The notes under the pieces: model-generated
Seen by the model: the letters and a program-made list of their open reading frames with translations, nothing else
Told to the model about the DNA's origin: nothing
Databases searched by the model: none
Made by a program: the position numbers and the translations under genes
Part shown: positions 38,548 through 47,817 of the stretch, one piece after another
Position numbering within the stretch: position 1 is the stretch's first letter
How the letters are laid out: every line of letters starts with the position of its first letter
Origin: Sinomicrobium kalidii
GTDB lineage: Bacteria > Bacteroidota > Bacteroidia > Flavobacteriales > Flavobacteriaceae
NCBI RefSeq assembly: GCF_021183825.1
Contig: NZ_CP089211.1
Span: 4,818,501 to 4,882,500 of the forward strand
Direction: 5' to 3'
DNA: 64,000 nucleotides

Positions 38548-39441
38548 ATGAAAACACTGCTGAGATATACCAATATGGAATATGCCGTATTTGTTCTCCT
38601 GTCACTGCTTTTGACATCGTGTGTAAAAGAAGAAGTCCGGGAAGTGGCCCTGTTTGAGCCCGGTGTTCTGGAAGGTACGGTTTCCGCTACCGGTATTATG
38701 GCCGGGGATACCCTGGAGTTTAGGGATATGTCAACCAAAGTGCAGGAACGTACATGGAGGTTCGAGGGAGGCATCCCGGCCAGTTCGGGGGATGAAACCG
38801 TACAGGTCATCTATCCGTCGGGAGGGAGTTATACCGCAACCCTGACCATAAAATTTGTGGACAATCAGATTGAAAGCCGGGACTATTCCATAGTGGTAGA
38901 AGCCGATCCCGATGCCCCGGAGGAAACCCTTGAGAAATACGGGATCTATACCGAAGACCTGACTGTTGCCGAAGGTAGTGAAGTTGATATTATAAGTAAC
39001 TACCAGTTTAATATCGAGACTACAGGAGATGCTTTTGAAGGAGAGAAAGCCCTCCGGTTTTCGATAGATAATTCCGATTCCTGGGCCATGGCATCCATAC
39101 AACCGAAAGGCGACCCGGTAGATATTTCTGCTTATACGGATTATAAGGTGACCCTTAAATCCGACAGCGAAGGCTCCATCTACATAAGAATGCAGGGAGG
39201 AGGCGAACGTGCAATAATCACACTGGATGCTTCGGAAGAATCATACGGGTTCAAACGCGACGGACAATGGCATCCGGTAACCATTCCGATTACCGATTTC
39301 CTGAAGGATAACCCTAAGCTCGATCTTACCCGGGTTACGGATTTTATGGTGTTGCGTAGTACGGAACAGGATGTCAGAACCTATAACAATTACACTTTTT
39401 ACCTGGATAATCTATACCTGTCCAGAGAAAAGGATGATTAG
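38548..39441 (+). CDS. PUL-A PKD-domain surface lipoprotein
   Basis: 297 residues; signal peptide with lipobox LLLTSC (Cys25; an inner ATG at 38575 would also give a signal peptide). Residues ~40-125 are a PKD-type beta-sandwich (AGDTLEFRDMSTKVQERTWRFEGG). Residues ~140-290 form a jelly-roll-like domain (GEKALRFSIDN, QWHPVTIPITDFL, NYTFYLDNLYLSRE) resembling carbohydrate-binding modules. No catalytic residues seen. By position it is the surface glycan-binding protein of PUL-A. It is 36 bp downstream of the GH10 gene. Confidence 0.78.
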   Translation: MKTLLRYTNMEYAVFVLLSLLLTSCVKEEVREVALFEPGVLEGTVSATGIMAGDTLEFRDMSTKVQERTWRFEGGIPASSGDETVQVIYPSGGSYTATLTIKFVDNQIESRDYSIVVEADPDAPEETLEKYGIYTEDLTVAEGSEVDIISNYQFNIETTGDAFEGEKALRFSIDNSDSWAMASIQPKGDPVDISAYTDYKVTLKSDSEGSIYIRMQGGGERAIITLDASEESYGFKRDGQWHPVTIPITDFLKDNPKLDLTRVTDFMVLRSTEQDVRTYNNYTFYLDNLYLSREKDD

Positions 39442-39485
39442 ATTACAGGTAATAAGGGAACTTTAAATCCTGTTAAATGGAGGGT

Positions 39486-39782
39486 TTATTCCCCGTTGTT
39501 CAAGTATACCGTGATGCTATAAACCCTTTCTTTCCTGGTATCGGCCTTACGCAGTATTTGATCCAGATTGGCAAAAAGTTGCCGGACTTCCTGTTCAAAT
39601 ATAGCCGGGATATTATGGTTACGGTCAGTACCTAATATACCAGATGTGTAAATAACTCCCTGGTGAATATAGAAATCATTGTACACTTTGACATCCGTGC
39701 TTTTCGTTTGTCCATAGCAATAGTTTCCTGCAGTACTAAACCAGGTTATAATTAAACATGTCATTAAAACACTATTTTTCAT
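39486..39782 (-). CDS. secreted RidA-like protein, C-terminally truncated
   Basis: 98 residues from ATG 39782, with a signal peptide (MKNSVLMTCLIITWFSTA to about YGQ). The rest matches the first two thirds of the RidA/YjgF fold: GVIYTSGILGTD, VRQLFANLDQILRKAD and VYSITVYLNN. It then stops, so the final strand with the family's substrate-binding arginine is missing. The reading frame cannot continue, since the convergent PKD gene ends 44 bp away. Export of a RidA-like protein is unusual. Either a decayed gene or a short stand-alone variant. Confidence 0.55.
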   Translation of the reverse strand: MKNSVLMTCLIITWFSTAGNYCYGQTKSTDVKVYNDFYIHQGVIYTSGILGTDRNHNIPAIFEQEVRQLFANLDQILRKADTRKERVYSITVYLNNGE

Positions 39783-39871
39783 TTGTAAGTTTTTATAATT
39801 CGTATTCACTTATAAAGTATGCCATTGCTGTCATGGCTGCATAAAATACGCATTATCCGATCTGATAATAT

Positions 39872-39908
39872 CAAAAAAAGTCATGCCTTTTGATTGACAT
39901 GACTTTTA
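39872..39908 (-). terminator. terminator of the PUL-B operon
   Basis: A perfect 10-bp stem (AAAAGTCATG at 39876-39885, CATGACTTTT at 39898-39907) with a 12-nt loop. Read on the - strand, a run of seven T follows. It lies 28 bp past the last PUL-B gene and could also act on the + side. Confidence 0.7.
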
Positions 39909-39935
39909 AAGACTAAAATTAAAATGGCTTGAAAA

Positions 39936-41798
39936 TCATTCAAATAAAGCTGACCATTGCGTGGTCACCTTTATCCCATCAACTTCGTAAGCGCCGCCCC
40001 GGCTGTTATCGCGGATTACAGTAACGGCTTTTACAAAATAATTGTCCCCGGTGGCGGCAATGTTTACGGTAGCATCGGCTGTTCCGGGTTCTGTTGCGGG
40101 GATATTTCCTTCTTCAAAAACATATACCGAAGCGGTATTGTTGTTATTGCCCTGGTCGGTATCGGGAATATGATGTTTCATGACAACAAGGTAGGTCTTC
40201 CCGGTTTCGGGAGTAATATCCGTTAACGTAAAGGCCCCTTCATACATGATCCCGATCTTTGGATTTCCTCCGTTATAGTTCACCTGGACAGCACTTAAGA
40301 ATTTTGTTGCTCCGTTGGGTAGCCAGTCTACAAGCATTACGGTCCTGTTAAAACCTCCGCCCGTATCATCGGGGAGCTCTTCTACCTTTAGTAGGAATGA
40401 AGTATAATAAGACCCGGCGAATTCTGCGGTTTGTTGCAGGGAAATATTATTCGCATACACATTGCTGTTACTTCCGGGGTCATCCATATCCAGGAGCACC
40501 GCATTTCCGGTTCCGGAGCCGGGATATCCCGGATAGGTAAGGCCGTTGCCGGCAACAGGGATGCCGGTATTGCCTGTTCTCACTTTTAACCACCCGTCCA
40601 GTGTTCCGTTTTGAGCACCGTCTCCGGTCCTGTCGGTGGAAGGGATGAGCTGGCCGGCAGAGTATTCGAAGTGCTCTTCAAATAATCTGGTTTCGGCGGG
40701 AATGGCAGAAGCTTCCGCCGTTACGCTTTCTATATGGTCCGATTCTGCATAGGTATGAGTAATCTCCCCGGTTTTTACGCCTGTATCCCCGGTAGGTTCA
40801 AACCTTACAAAAATCCGGATATCTCCCGTGTCGAAATCCGAGGCGGGAATGGTCAGTGTTTCCGCATACATACCATCTTCAGTACGCGAAACCCGGAAAT
40901 CCTGGGTTCCTGTAACCGTTACGTCCGAAGTCAAACCGTTACCTGTGAGTGTATAGGACATGGGGGCTGATACGGTGCCCAGGGGAGTAGCGCCCAACGA
41001 GAGACTGGTGGGACTGACGATAACGGACTCTTCGGGGACCTTTCCTGTTCCGGTCAATGCAACTTCAACAGCTTCCTCAAGATCATCAGAATTAACGGTG
41101 ATCCCGCCCGTTGCGTTTCCTCCTTCTTCGGGATCGAAGCTTACGTAAACCGTTTTGCCGTTCATTACGGCAGCAGCGGTTGTGCTTAACATATGTCCGA
41201 ATGTGCCGTTTTCCTTGGCGGCAATGGAAAAAGGCCCTGTTACCTCTATGGTGGCGTCGGCTTCCAGATCGGACCCGCTGAAGACCAGGCTTTGTATGTC
41301 TGATTTCTGATGGACAACCACGTGACCGAAATCCAGGCTTGTTTCTCCGGGGGTCAGCATGGGGACGCCGGGAATTTTGGCAATACCCGAAACCGGGATC
41401 GAATCAATATGTTCCCGGTCGGGACTGGTGTGGATTACCGTGGTTTCGAACAATCCTTCATCGGAGCCCGAAGGTGTGAATCGTATAAATACCGGGATGG
41501 CCTCATTTCCGAAGCTGTCCGGTGACAGGCTTAGCGTGTTGGAAAAAGTTCCGTCAGCGGACAATGAAAGTGAAAAAGGAGTTTCTGTCGCAGTAGTGAT
41601 ATCACCGGTCAGATCTTCTGCGGCTATGGTGTAGGATCTGATTGACGAAGTCTTATCAATTTCAACTTCGCCAAAATTTATATCGGTTCCCGTGATCTTG
41701 ATAACGGGATTGTGAGGGATGGCATTATCATCGGAACAGGAAATACCTGTTGTAACGATGACCGCAGCCACCCAGATTTTGGTGTATAAAGTTTTCAT
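39936..41798 (-). CDS. PUL-B multi-domain lipoprotein: three Ig-like repeats plus C-terminal sandwich domain
   Basis: 620 residues. Lipobox TTGISC followed by SDDN, an acidic surface-export type signal. Three repeats of about 105-110 residues (~33-140, ~145-250, ~258-365) each start with a LDFG or FGEV type strand and end in SIPVSGIAK, ALTGTGK and TAEASA. Residues ~372-620 form a lectin-like beta-sandwich (LFEEHFEYSAGQLI ... YEVDGIKVTTQW). No catalytic motif. Takes the SusE/SusF position and is probably a glycan-binding surface protein. Last gene of the PUL-B operon. Confidence 0.75.
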   Translation of the reverse strand: MKTLYTKIWVAAVIVTTGISCSDDNAIPHNPVIKITGTDINFGEVEIDKTSSIRSYTIAAEDLTGDITTATETPFSLSLSADGTFSNTLSLSPDSFGNEAIPVFIRFTPSGSDEGLFETTVIHTSPDREHIDSIPVSGIAKIPGVPMLTPGETSLDFGHVVVHQKSDIQSLVFSGSDLEADATIEVTGPFSIAAKENGTFGHMLSTTAAAVMNGKTVYVSFDPEEGGNATGGITVNSDDLEEAVEVALTGTGKVPEESVIVSPTSLSLGATPLGTVSAPMSYTLTGNGLTSDVTVTGTQDFRVSRTEDGMYAETLTIPASDFDTGDIRIFVRFEPTGDTGVKTGEITHTYAESDHIESVTAEASAIPAETRLFEEHFEYSAGQLIPSTDRTGDGAQNGTLDGWLKVRTGNTGIPVAGNGLTYPGYPGSGTGNAVLLDMDDPGSNSNVYANNISLQQTAEFAGSYYTSFLLKVEELPDDTGGGFNRTVMLVDWLPNGATKFLSAVQVNYNGGNPKIGIMYEGAFTLTDITPETGKTYLVVMKHHIPDTDQGNNNNTASVYVFEEGNIPATEPGTADATVNIAATGDNYFVKAVTVIRDNSRGGAYEVDGIKVTTQWSALFE

Positions 41799-41810
41799 GA
41801 TTTTTCATAT

Positions 41811-42983
41811 TTAGTTTTCGGATGGTTTGTTGGTGTTGACGATGTCGACAAAATCCTTAGAACACAGCGGATTGGGAGATACCGAACCGTCTGCCCGCAA
41901 TTCGAGGGATTTCTGGCAGAATATAGGGTTGATGAACCACGCGGGAGAGTCGGGGGTCATGTCCTCGGGACAGCTTTGTTGCAGCAGGGGATAGGTAGCC
42001 AGGGCCACTCCGTATTTTTCAAACCTGTCGAAATAGATATCCAGGTAATGCTGCGGGTACCAGTCGCGCGTGGCAAACATGGCCTCCCATTCTTCGGGGC
42101 TCACCCGTTTTGTGTTGGCCGCTTCATACCATTGGTAGAGCTTCCACTCCGGATCACGACCGTATTTTAGGGCAAATTGCCTGCCGACCTCATTAATATT
42201 GAGGGGTTCCGAAAGTTTGGAACGGTAAAGCCTGTGAAGCGAAAACTCCGGGACGATGATCGGCTTTTCCCTTACGATCGATCTTGCGTATACAAAGGCC
42301 CGGTCGATCTCTGTGGTATCCGCAATGTGAAGGTGTAGTGAAAGCCCTGTAATATCAGGATTGTTCTGTGTAAAGTGCAACAGGGCATTTACGGCCTGGT
42401 TTTCCTGAAATCTCTTTTCGAATAAAGCAGGAAAAGAGCCTACATAGATATCCGGTGTTCCCGCAACGGTGTCATTTTTAAAATGGGGGAGTACCACCTC
42501 GTACAGTAACCTTTCGGTAAAATCCATCAGGGGAATAGTACCGTCGGACCTTTTCTTCATGTCCTGATCCAGGGTTTCGAGATTGGGTTCATTTCCCAGT
42601 TTAAAAATGTTCACGTAGGGGCCTACCACTTCCAGGATCTTTGAGGCGGTATCGAACAGTGCTTTTTCCTCCGGGGAACCTGGTGCGGGAATACGCATGT
42701 TATTTTTGGCAAAATCCCAGCGAAACCCGAAGGCCAGTTTGTAGCCTTTTTTTCCGGCTTCGACGACTCGGCTCAAGCCCGGATCGTTTTTTATCCTGAG
42801 ATCTCCGTAGACGTAATCCATGATCCTCGGCGTTGTTCTTATCCAGTTGACCTGTGCTTCCCTGAGATACTTAAAATCAATGATCTCGGGATTGTGGTTG
42901 AAGTTGGACCCCAATTCTTGCGAATACCCGTTGAAGGACAGGAAAAACAGGTATACAATTACTATGCGGTGAGTGGTGTTCAT
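41811..42983 (-). CDS. unassigned clan GH-A-like glycoside hydrolase (first of two paralogues)
   Basis: 390 residues with signal peptide (to about YSQ). I do not recognise the family. The barrel shows the two-glutamate pattern of clan GH-A: acid/base Glu132 in FKLGNEPNLET and nucleophile Glu246 in IIVPEFSLHR, 114 residues apart. Other features shared with the 407-residue protein at 47818-49041 are GSF, LSLHLHIADT and EFSL. So it is probably a retaining glycosidase acting on the PUL-B substrate. It starts 235 bp from susD-B, a gap that contains a large palindrome. Confidence 0.65.
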   Translation of the reverse strand: MNTTHRIVIVYLFFLSFNGYSQELGSNFNHNPEIIDFKYLREAQVNWIRTTPRIMDYVYGDLRIKNDPGLSRVVEAGKKGYKLAFGFRWDFAKNNMRIPAPGSPEEKALFDTASKILEVVGPYVNIFKLGNEPNLETLDQDMKKRSDGTIPLMDFTERLLYEVVLPHFKNDTVAGTPDIYVGSFPALFEKRFQENQAVNALLHFTQNNPDITGLSLHLHIADTTEIDRAFVYARSIVREKPIIVPEFSLHRLYRSKLSEPLNINEVGRQFALKYGRDPEWKLYQWYEAANTKRVSPEEWEAMFATRDWYPQHYLDIYFDRFEKYGVALATYPLLQQSCPEDMTPDSPAWFINPIFCQKSLELRADGSVSPNPLCSKDFVDIVNTNKPSEN

Positions 42984-43063
42984 TTTATATATTTTTATTT
43001 AGTACATGACAAAAAAATTGGAGTTAAATTGCCCGGGAACCGTTTTTCCCTGATCGCTAATCG

Positions 43064-43153
43064 AAAGATTGATGGGAGATTGATTTTTCAATGGTCGGTT
43101 CAATCGCTATCAATCTTCCGACCACAGTCGGGATCAATCTCCCATCAATCTTT
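43064..43153. repeat. 90-bp nested inverted repeat between susD-B and GH
   Basis: A perfect 21-bp inverted repeat (43064-43084 with 43133-43153) encloses a second 7-bp one (TGGTCGG at 43092-43098 with CCGACCA at 43118-43124). The arms are built from ATTGA / TCAAT units that continue to 43171. It lies in an intra-operon gap and may stabilise mRNA or modulate read-through. Confidence 0.7.
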
Positions 43154-43217
43154 TCAATCTTCATTCAATCGCTTACAGCCCCATCTAAAATAAATTTTGT
43201 CGTGTACTAACATATTT

Positions 43218-44690
43218 TTAATATCCATTGCGTTGTTCTAATGCCGGGTTTGCGTTCAGCTCGGCCTGCGGATACGGGAAGTAGTGCTGGAATTCCTGGG
43301 CATTAATCCCTCTTTGCCGGGCGTATTCTATTAATTTGCCATGGCGTACCAGGTCTTCCCGGCGCTTGCCTTCGGAGAAAAACTCCCAACCCCGTTCCTG
43401 TAAAATGATATCGTTAAAACTGTCTTTGCTCCCTACTTCGGCCAGGGTATACGGATCGTCAACAGACCGGGTTCTGACCGTGTTCACCAGGTCTACGGCT
43501 TCCCGGGTGGGACCGTTCAGCTGGTTTAGGGCTTCTGCCCGGGCAAGAAGAATATCCGCATATCTTATGTAGGGATGGTCGGAGCCGGAAAAATTCCCTA
43601 CCTGGTCATTGTCAAAATATTTTAAGCTCCTGGTATTATCTACGGTGTTTCTCAGGTTTACCGTGTTTCCGCCGAGGTTGGTGTAACTTTCAATGATGGT
43701 TTGTTTCCTGTCGTCATCAGCGTCGAATGCGTCGTAAAAACCGTCCCTGATGCTGAATTGGGTGGCCCAGTTGGCCATGGACGATGTCCAGGTAAATTCA
43801 GGGATGGCTTCGGCTTCCATAAAGCCGGGGGGAAAGGCTCCGTTCTGATAATTGTTGCCGAATCCCTGCTCGTTGGTCAGGGACCATGTAACTATGATTT
43901 CCCTGTTCCCTTCGTTCGCTACAAAAAAGGTGGCCCTGTAATCCGGGTATAGCTCGTAGTAATTGAGATCCATGATCATTTTTGTAACTTCAGCCACTTT
44001 GGTCCATTGCCTGGTTTGCAGCAGAAATTTGGCCAGTACGGCCAGGGAATGCCCTTTGGTGGCACGGCCTCTCTGGGTCTGTTCGGAAGGTGGTAAAAGG
44101 TTAGTGGTGGCTTCCCTTAATTCGGTTTCCACGAATGCGAGGAATTCTTCTTCCGAAGGCAGGGGCAATTCCTGCGGCTGGGTTTCGAGATCGGTGGTCG
44201 TTCTTAGCGGAACTACACCGAAATACCTGTATAAATAGGCGTACTGTGCTGCTCTCAGGTAGCGGGCTTCCGCAGTAATAAGTGCTTTGGTCTCTTCGCT
44301 GACCGGTGAATTTTCAATATTCTCCAGCACGGTGTTCGCATCTCTTATGGCGCGGTACCGGGGTGTCCATAATACCTGTTCGAACTTGGGGTCCGAAGCA
44401 TCCCAGTTGAAGTTCAGGAAGGGGGTCATTTCCCGTTCTACGGCACCTATGCTTACATAACCGATATCGGTGGTGACTTCATTAATCAGGATTTCATCTT
44501 TTACGCCCTGCCCGATATTATCGAATTGGTAAGCAGAAAACAGCAGTGCTTCCAGACCTTCCTGTGATTGCACCACATTGTCTGGGGAAAATTCATCTAC
44601 CGGAGGCATGTCCAGTTCAGATTCACAGGAAGTGAAAAGGATGCAAAGCACCAACCATGTCGAAATATTTTTTATGCTTGTGATTTTCAT
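43218..44690 (-). CDS. PUL-B SusD/RagB-family lipoprotein
   Basis: 490 residues from ATG 44690. The signal peptide ends ILFTSC, followed by ESELD. Typical SusD features are ALLFSAYQFDN, the helix LITAEARYLRAAQYAYLYRYFG, the YIRYADILLARAEALNQLNG block near residue 400 and FFSEGKRREDLVRHGKLIEYA near the end. It follows susC-B with a 13-bp gap. Its binding partner is the SusC encoded upstream. Confidence 0.93.
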   Translation of the reverse strand: MKITSIKNISTWLVLCILFTSCESELDMPPVDEFSPDNVVQSQEGLEALLFSAYQFDNIGQGVKDEILINEVTTDIGYVSIGAVEREMTPFLNFNWDASDPKFEQVLWTPRYRAIRDANTVLENIENSPVSEETKALITAEARYLRAAQYAYLYRYFGVVPLRTTTDLETQPQELPLPSEEEFLAFVETELREATTNLLPPSEQTQRGRATKGHSLAVLAKFLLQTRQWTKVAEVTKMIMDLNYYELYPDYRATFFVANEGNREIIVTWSLTNEQGFGNNYQNGAFPPGFMEAEAIPEFTWTSSMANWATQFSIRDGFYDAFDADDDRKQTIIESYTNLGGNTVNLRNTVDNTRSLKYFDNDQVGNFSGSDHPYIRYADILLARAEALNQLNGPTREAVDLVNTVRTRSVDDPYTLAEVGSKDSFNDIILQERGWEFFSEGKRREDLVRHGKLIEYARQRGINAQEFQHYFPYPQAELNANPALEQRNGY

Positions 44691-44703
44691 GTCGGTCATT
44701 TGT

Positions 44704-47700
44704 TTAAAATTCGATGTTAAGTCCTATCAGGTATGTTCTGGGTACCGGATAGGCGTTAAAGTCCAGGGCTGTGGTATTCCTTCCGCTTGCATTTGCAGCC
44801 GGGTCCACACCGCTGTAATCGGTAACCGTCAGCAGGTTCTGACCTGTTACGTAGATCGATAAATTATTGATAAACCCCAGGGTTTCCTCGGAGAATTGGT
44901 ATCCCAATCTGACGGATTGCAGTCTCCAGTAAGAAGCGTCCTCTACAGTCTTACTGTTTATAAGGGCGTTTGCCCCGCCCTGGGATGTGGGATTGACGAA
45001 AGACGGATATGTATTCGTAGGGTTGTCCGGCGTCCATCTGTTCAGCAGGGGTTCGGCGATACGGTTTCTGCGGAAATTATTGGGAGAATAGGTGTTGATG
45101 AGGTTACCGTTTAACCTTTCTACGCCTTCAACGCCCTGCATGACGATATCCAGTGTAAAATTATGCAGCTTCAGATTGCTGGTCAGGCCCCATGTGAGAT
45201 CGGGAATGGAATTTCCGAGGATCACCCTGTCGTCGGCATTGATCATACCGTCGCCATTGACGTCCCGGTATTTGATGTCTCCGGGTTGTACCTGGGGTTC
45301 GGTAACGCTGAAATTATCACCTTCCTGCCAGACACCGTCTACGATAAAGCCGTAATAGCTGTCTAATGTCTGTCCCGGGGTGACAATGCTGAAATCCGGG
45401 ATTTGCGACTGTCCCCCGCGGATGATGTCGCCACGGTCCCCGATGTCGAGCACCTCATTGTCGAGGGTGGCCAGGTTCCCGGACAATTCCCAGCTGAAAT
45501 TGTCTTTTCTGAAAACATCCAGGTTTACGGCGAATTCCACCCCCTGGTTACGCACCCCACCCAGGTTTTGTGTCTGTCCCGCAAAACCCGTATTCAGTGC
45601 CTGGGGGACGATCAGAAGCAGATCGGTGGTCTTTTTGTTAAAGTAGTCTATGGAACCGGAGATCCTGTGATCGAGGAAACCGAAATCCAGTCCGAAGTCG
45701 TACTGTACTGCCTTTTCCCAGGTCAGGTCGGGGTTTGCGATACGGGTGGGGTAGATGGTATTGTAAAAATCATCGCCGAAAAGCAGGTCGCCCCCGGCCG
45801 AAAAGGTCTGGAATGTCAGGGAGTTGCCTATGTTGGCATTCCCGGTACTTCCCACACTGCCCCTTAATTTCAGCTGACTGATCCATTCTGTGTCGTTCAG
45901 GAAACCTTCGTTGTGCATTTTCCAGGCTACCGCTCCCGAAGGGAAATAACCGAATTTGTTATTGTCCCCGAACCTCGACGACCCGTCGGCCCTGATCGAT
46001 GCGGTAAACAGGTATTTGTCGTTAAGCGAATAGTTCACCCGGGCCAGGTAGGAAATAAACCGTGCCTGGTTCCTTCCGCTTCCCAAGTTGTTGAGTTCCG
46101 GGTCTCCCGAACCGATGGCATTGGTCCCCAGGTCGGGCAGGGCAAATCCCCGGGCATTGCCTGAAAATGACTTGGTCTGAAAATATTCATAAGTAGCTCC
46201 CAGCATTGCTGCCAGGTTATCACCGCCGAAATCTTTGTTGTAATTCAGCGTTCCCTCGATGGAAACATAGTCTTTTCTACCCGTTTGAATGCTTGCAATT
46301 CCACCGGTCCCTGCCCCGTTCAGCGTATAAGGCTGGATAAAAATATCCCTTCGTACGTGTTGCGTATCACCCCCTAACTGCATTTTGGCCGACAGGGATG
46401 GTATCAGGAAATATTCGAAAAAGGTGTTTCCGTAAAACCTGAAGGTCTCGCCTGTTGCATTTTCACCGTGGAGTATGGACAAGGGATTGTCTATGGTAAT
46501 AAAATCCGAAAGGCGGTAAGAGCCGTCCTCGTTATAAGGCTGTATGGTGGGATCGTAATTTATGGCGGCATAAAGGGCGCCCCCGTTCTCATTGATCCCG
46601 GTTCCGGTAGATGCAAAATCGTCGCCTATGAAAGAAGCATTCATATTGATCCCGTATTTGTATTTCTCGGGGGAGTTGGAATTCAGGTTCAGGCGGATAT
46701 TATAGCGTTCGATCCCGGAACCCTTGACCAGGCCTTCCTGACTGAAATAATTGAGCGAAGCGTAATAGTTCACGTTTTGGGTGGCCCCGGAAAAGGACAG
46801 GTTGTGATTTTGAGTAGGGGCCACCTGAAGAACCTGGTCCAGCCAGTCGGTTCCCCCGTCTTCGATCTGTTCGATCCTTTGTTCCGGATCACCGCCTCCA
46901 TCGTCGATAATTCCGTTGAGAACGGTCTGGTATTCCGTCGGACCCAAGAGGTCCAGTGTCCGAGCGGCTTCCTGCATGCCGTAATAAAAATCGTAATTGA
47001 CCCGGAGCTTTCCGGTTTTACCTTTTTTGGTTGTGATCAAAACCACCCCGTTAGAGCCCCGGGACCCGTAGATCGCGGTACTGGAAGCATCTTTGAGGAC
47101 TTCAATGGATGCAATATCTGCCGGGTTGAGGGTATTCAGGGGGTTACGGGGCGTGGAATTTGCGGTAAAACCCTGGCCTCCGGTTGCGGCTACAGCACCG
47201 TTATTTACAATAACCCCGTCGATGACATACAGCGGTTCGGTTCCCGCATTGATGGAACCGGCACCGCGGATGTTTACGCTTAAACCCCCGCCGGGTTCGT
47301 TGCTTTTCTGACTGATCTGAACTCCCGCAACCCGTCCCTGGAGCGCCTGTTCAACCGATGCGTTGGCTCCGGGGTTCAATTCTTCCGCTTTTACGGATGA
47401 AACAGCACCGGTGAGGTCGCTTTTCCTGACCGCGCCATAACCTATGACGACCACCTCGTCCAGTGTTTCCTGGCCCGGTTCCAGTACTACATCTATAGTG
47501 GAACGATCGTCAACAGGTATTTCCCGGGTCTTAAAGCCCAGGTAGCTGAACACCAGTGTTTCACTACCGGATATGTTGTCAAGGGCATAATTTCCGTCAA
47601 AATCGGTTTGTACGCCGTTATTGGTGCCTTTTACAATAACATTTACACCGGGCAGGGGCTGTCCGTCTTCAGACGTGGTTACGGTCCCCGAGACGTTTTT

Positions 47701-47790
47701 GTCCTGTCCGCTCACCGTAAAGCCCGTAATCAGGAAAGCGATGACTGACAAACGGGAAAGGAGTACCTGCCGATATTTAGCTTTTGTCAT
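44704..47790 (-). CDS. PUL-B SusC/RagA-family TonB-dependent transporter
   Basis: 1028 residues. Signal peptide to about VSGQ; carboxypeptidase-regulatory-like domain ~30-110 (TTSEDGQPLPGVNVIVKG); plug from ~115 (DEVVVIGYGAVRKSDLTGAV) with NIRGAGSINAGTEPLYVIDG; barrel ending in TYLIGLNIEF. It belongs to a different subtype from the PUL-A SusC: the two agree in layout but share only scattered identities, so different glycans are likely. The first gene of the susCD pair, in the middle of the operon. Confidence 0.95.
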   Translation of the reverse strand: MTKAKYRQVLLSRLSVIAFLITGFTVSGQDKNVSGTVTTSEDGQPLPGVNVIVKGTNNGVQTDFDGNYALDNISGSETLVFSYLGFKTREIPVDDRSTIDVVLEPGQETLDEVVVIGYGAVRKSDLTGAVSSVKAEELNPGANASVEQALQGRVAGVQISQKSNEPGGGLSVNIRGAGSINAGTEPLYVIDGVIVNNGAVAATGGQGFTANSTPRNPLNTLNPADIASIEVLKDASSTAIYGSRGSNGVVLITTKKGKTGKLRVNYDFYYGMQEAARTLDLLGPTEYQTVLNGIIDDGGGDPEQRIEQIEDGGTDWLDQVLQVAPTQNHNLSFSGATQNVNYYASLNYFSQEGLVKGSGIERYNIRLNLNSNSPEKYKYGINMNASFIGDDFASTGTGINENGGALYAAINYDPTIQPYNEDGSYRLSDFITIDNPLSILHGENATGETFRFYGNTFFEYFLIPSLSAKMQLGGDTQHVRRDIFIQPYTLNGAGTGGIASIQTGRKDYVSIEGTLNYNKDFGGDNLAAMLGATYEYFQTKSFSGNARGFALPDLGTNAIGSGDPELNNLGSGRNQARFISYLARVNYSLNDKYLFTASIRADGSSRFGDNNKFGYFPSGAVAWKMHNEGFLNDTEWISQLKLRGSVGSTGNANIGNSLTFQTFSAGGDLLFGDDFYNTIYPTRIANPDLTWEKAVQYDFGLDFGFLDHRISGSIDYFNKKTTDLLLIVPQALNTGFAGQTQNLGGVRNQGVEFAVNLDVFRKDNFSWELSGNLATLDNEVLDIGDRGDIIRGGQSQIPDFSIVTPGQTLDSYYGFIVDGVWQEGDNFSVTEPQVQPGDIKYRDVNGDGMINADDRVILGNSIPDLTWGLTSNLKLHNFTLDIVMQGVEGVERLNGNLINTYSPNNFRRNRIAEPLLNRWTPDNPTNTYPSFVNPTSQGGANALINSKTVEDASYWRLQSVRLGYQFSEETLGFINNLSIYVTGQNLLTVTDYSGVDPAANASGRNTTALDFNAYPVPRTYLIGLNIEF

Positions 47791-47817
47791 AATATGTGTT
47801 TTAGATTGACTTTTGGT

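Noticed and set aside
46468..47283. 271-aa frame on the + strand
   Set aside because: Antisense shadow of the susC-B gene; the opposite frame is the clear family match.
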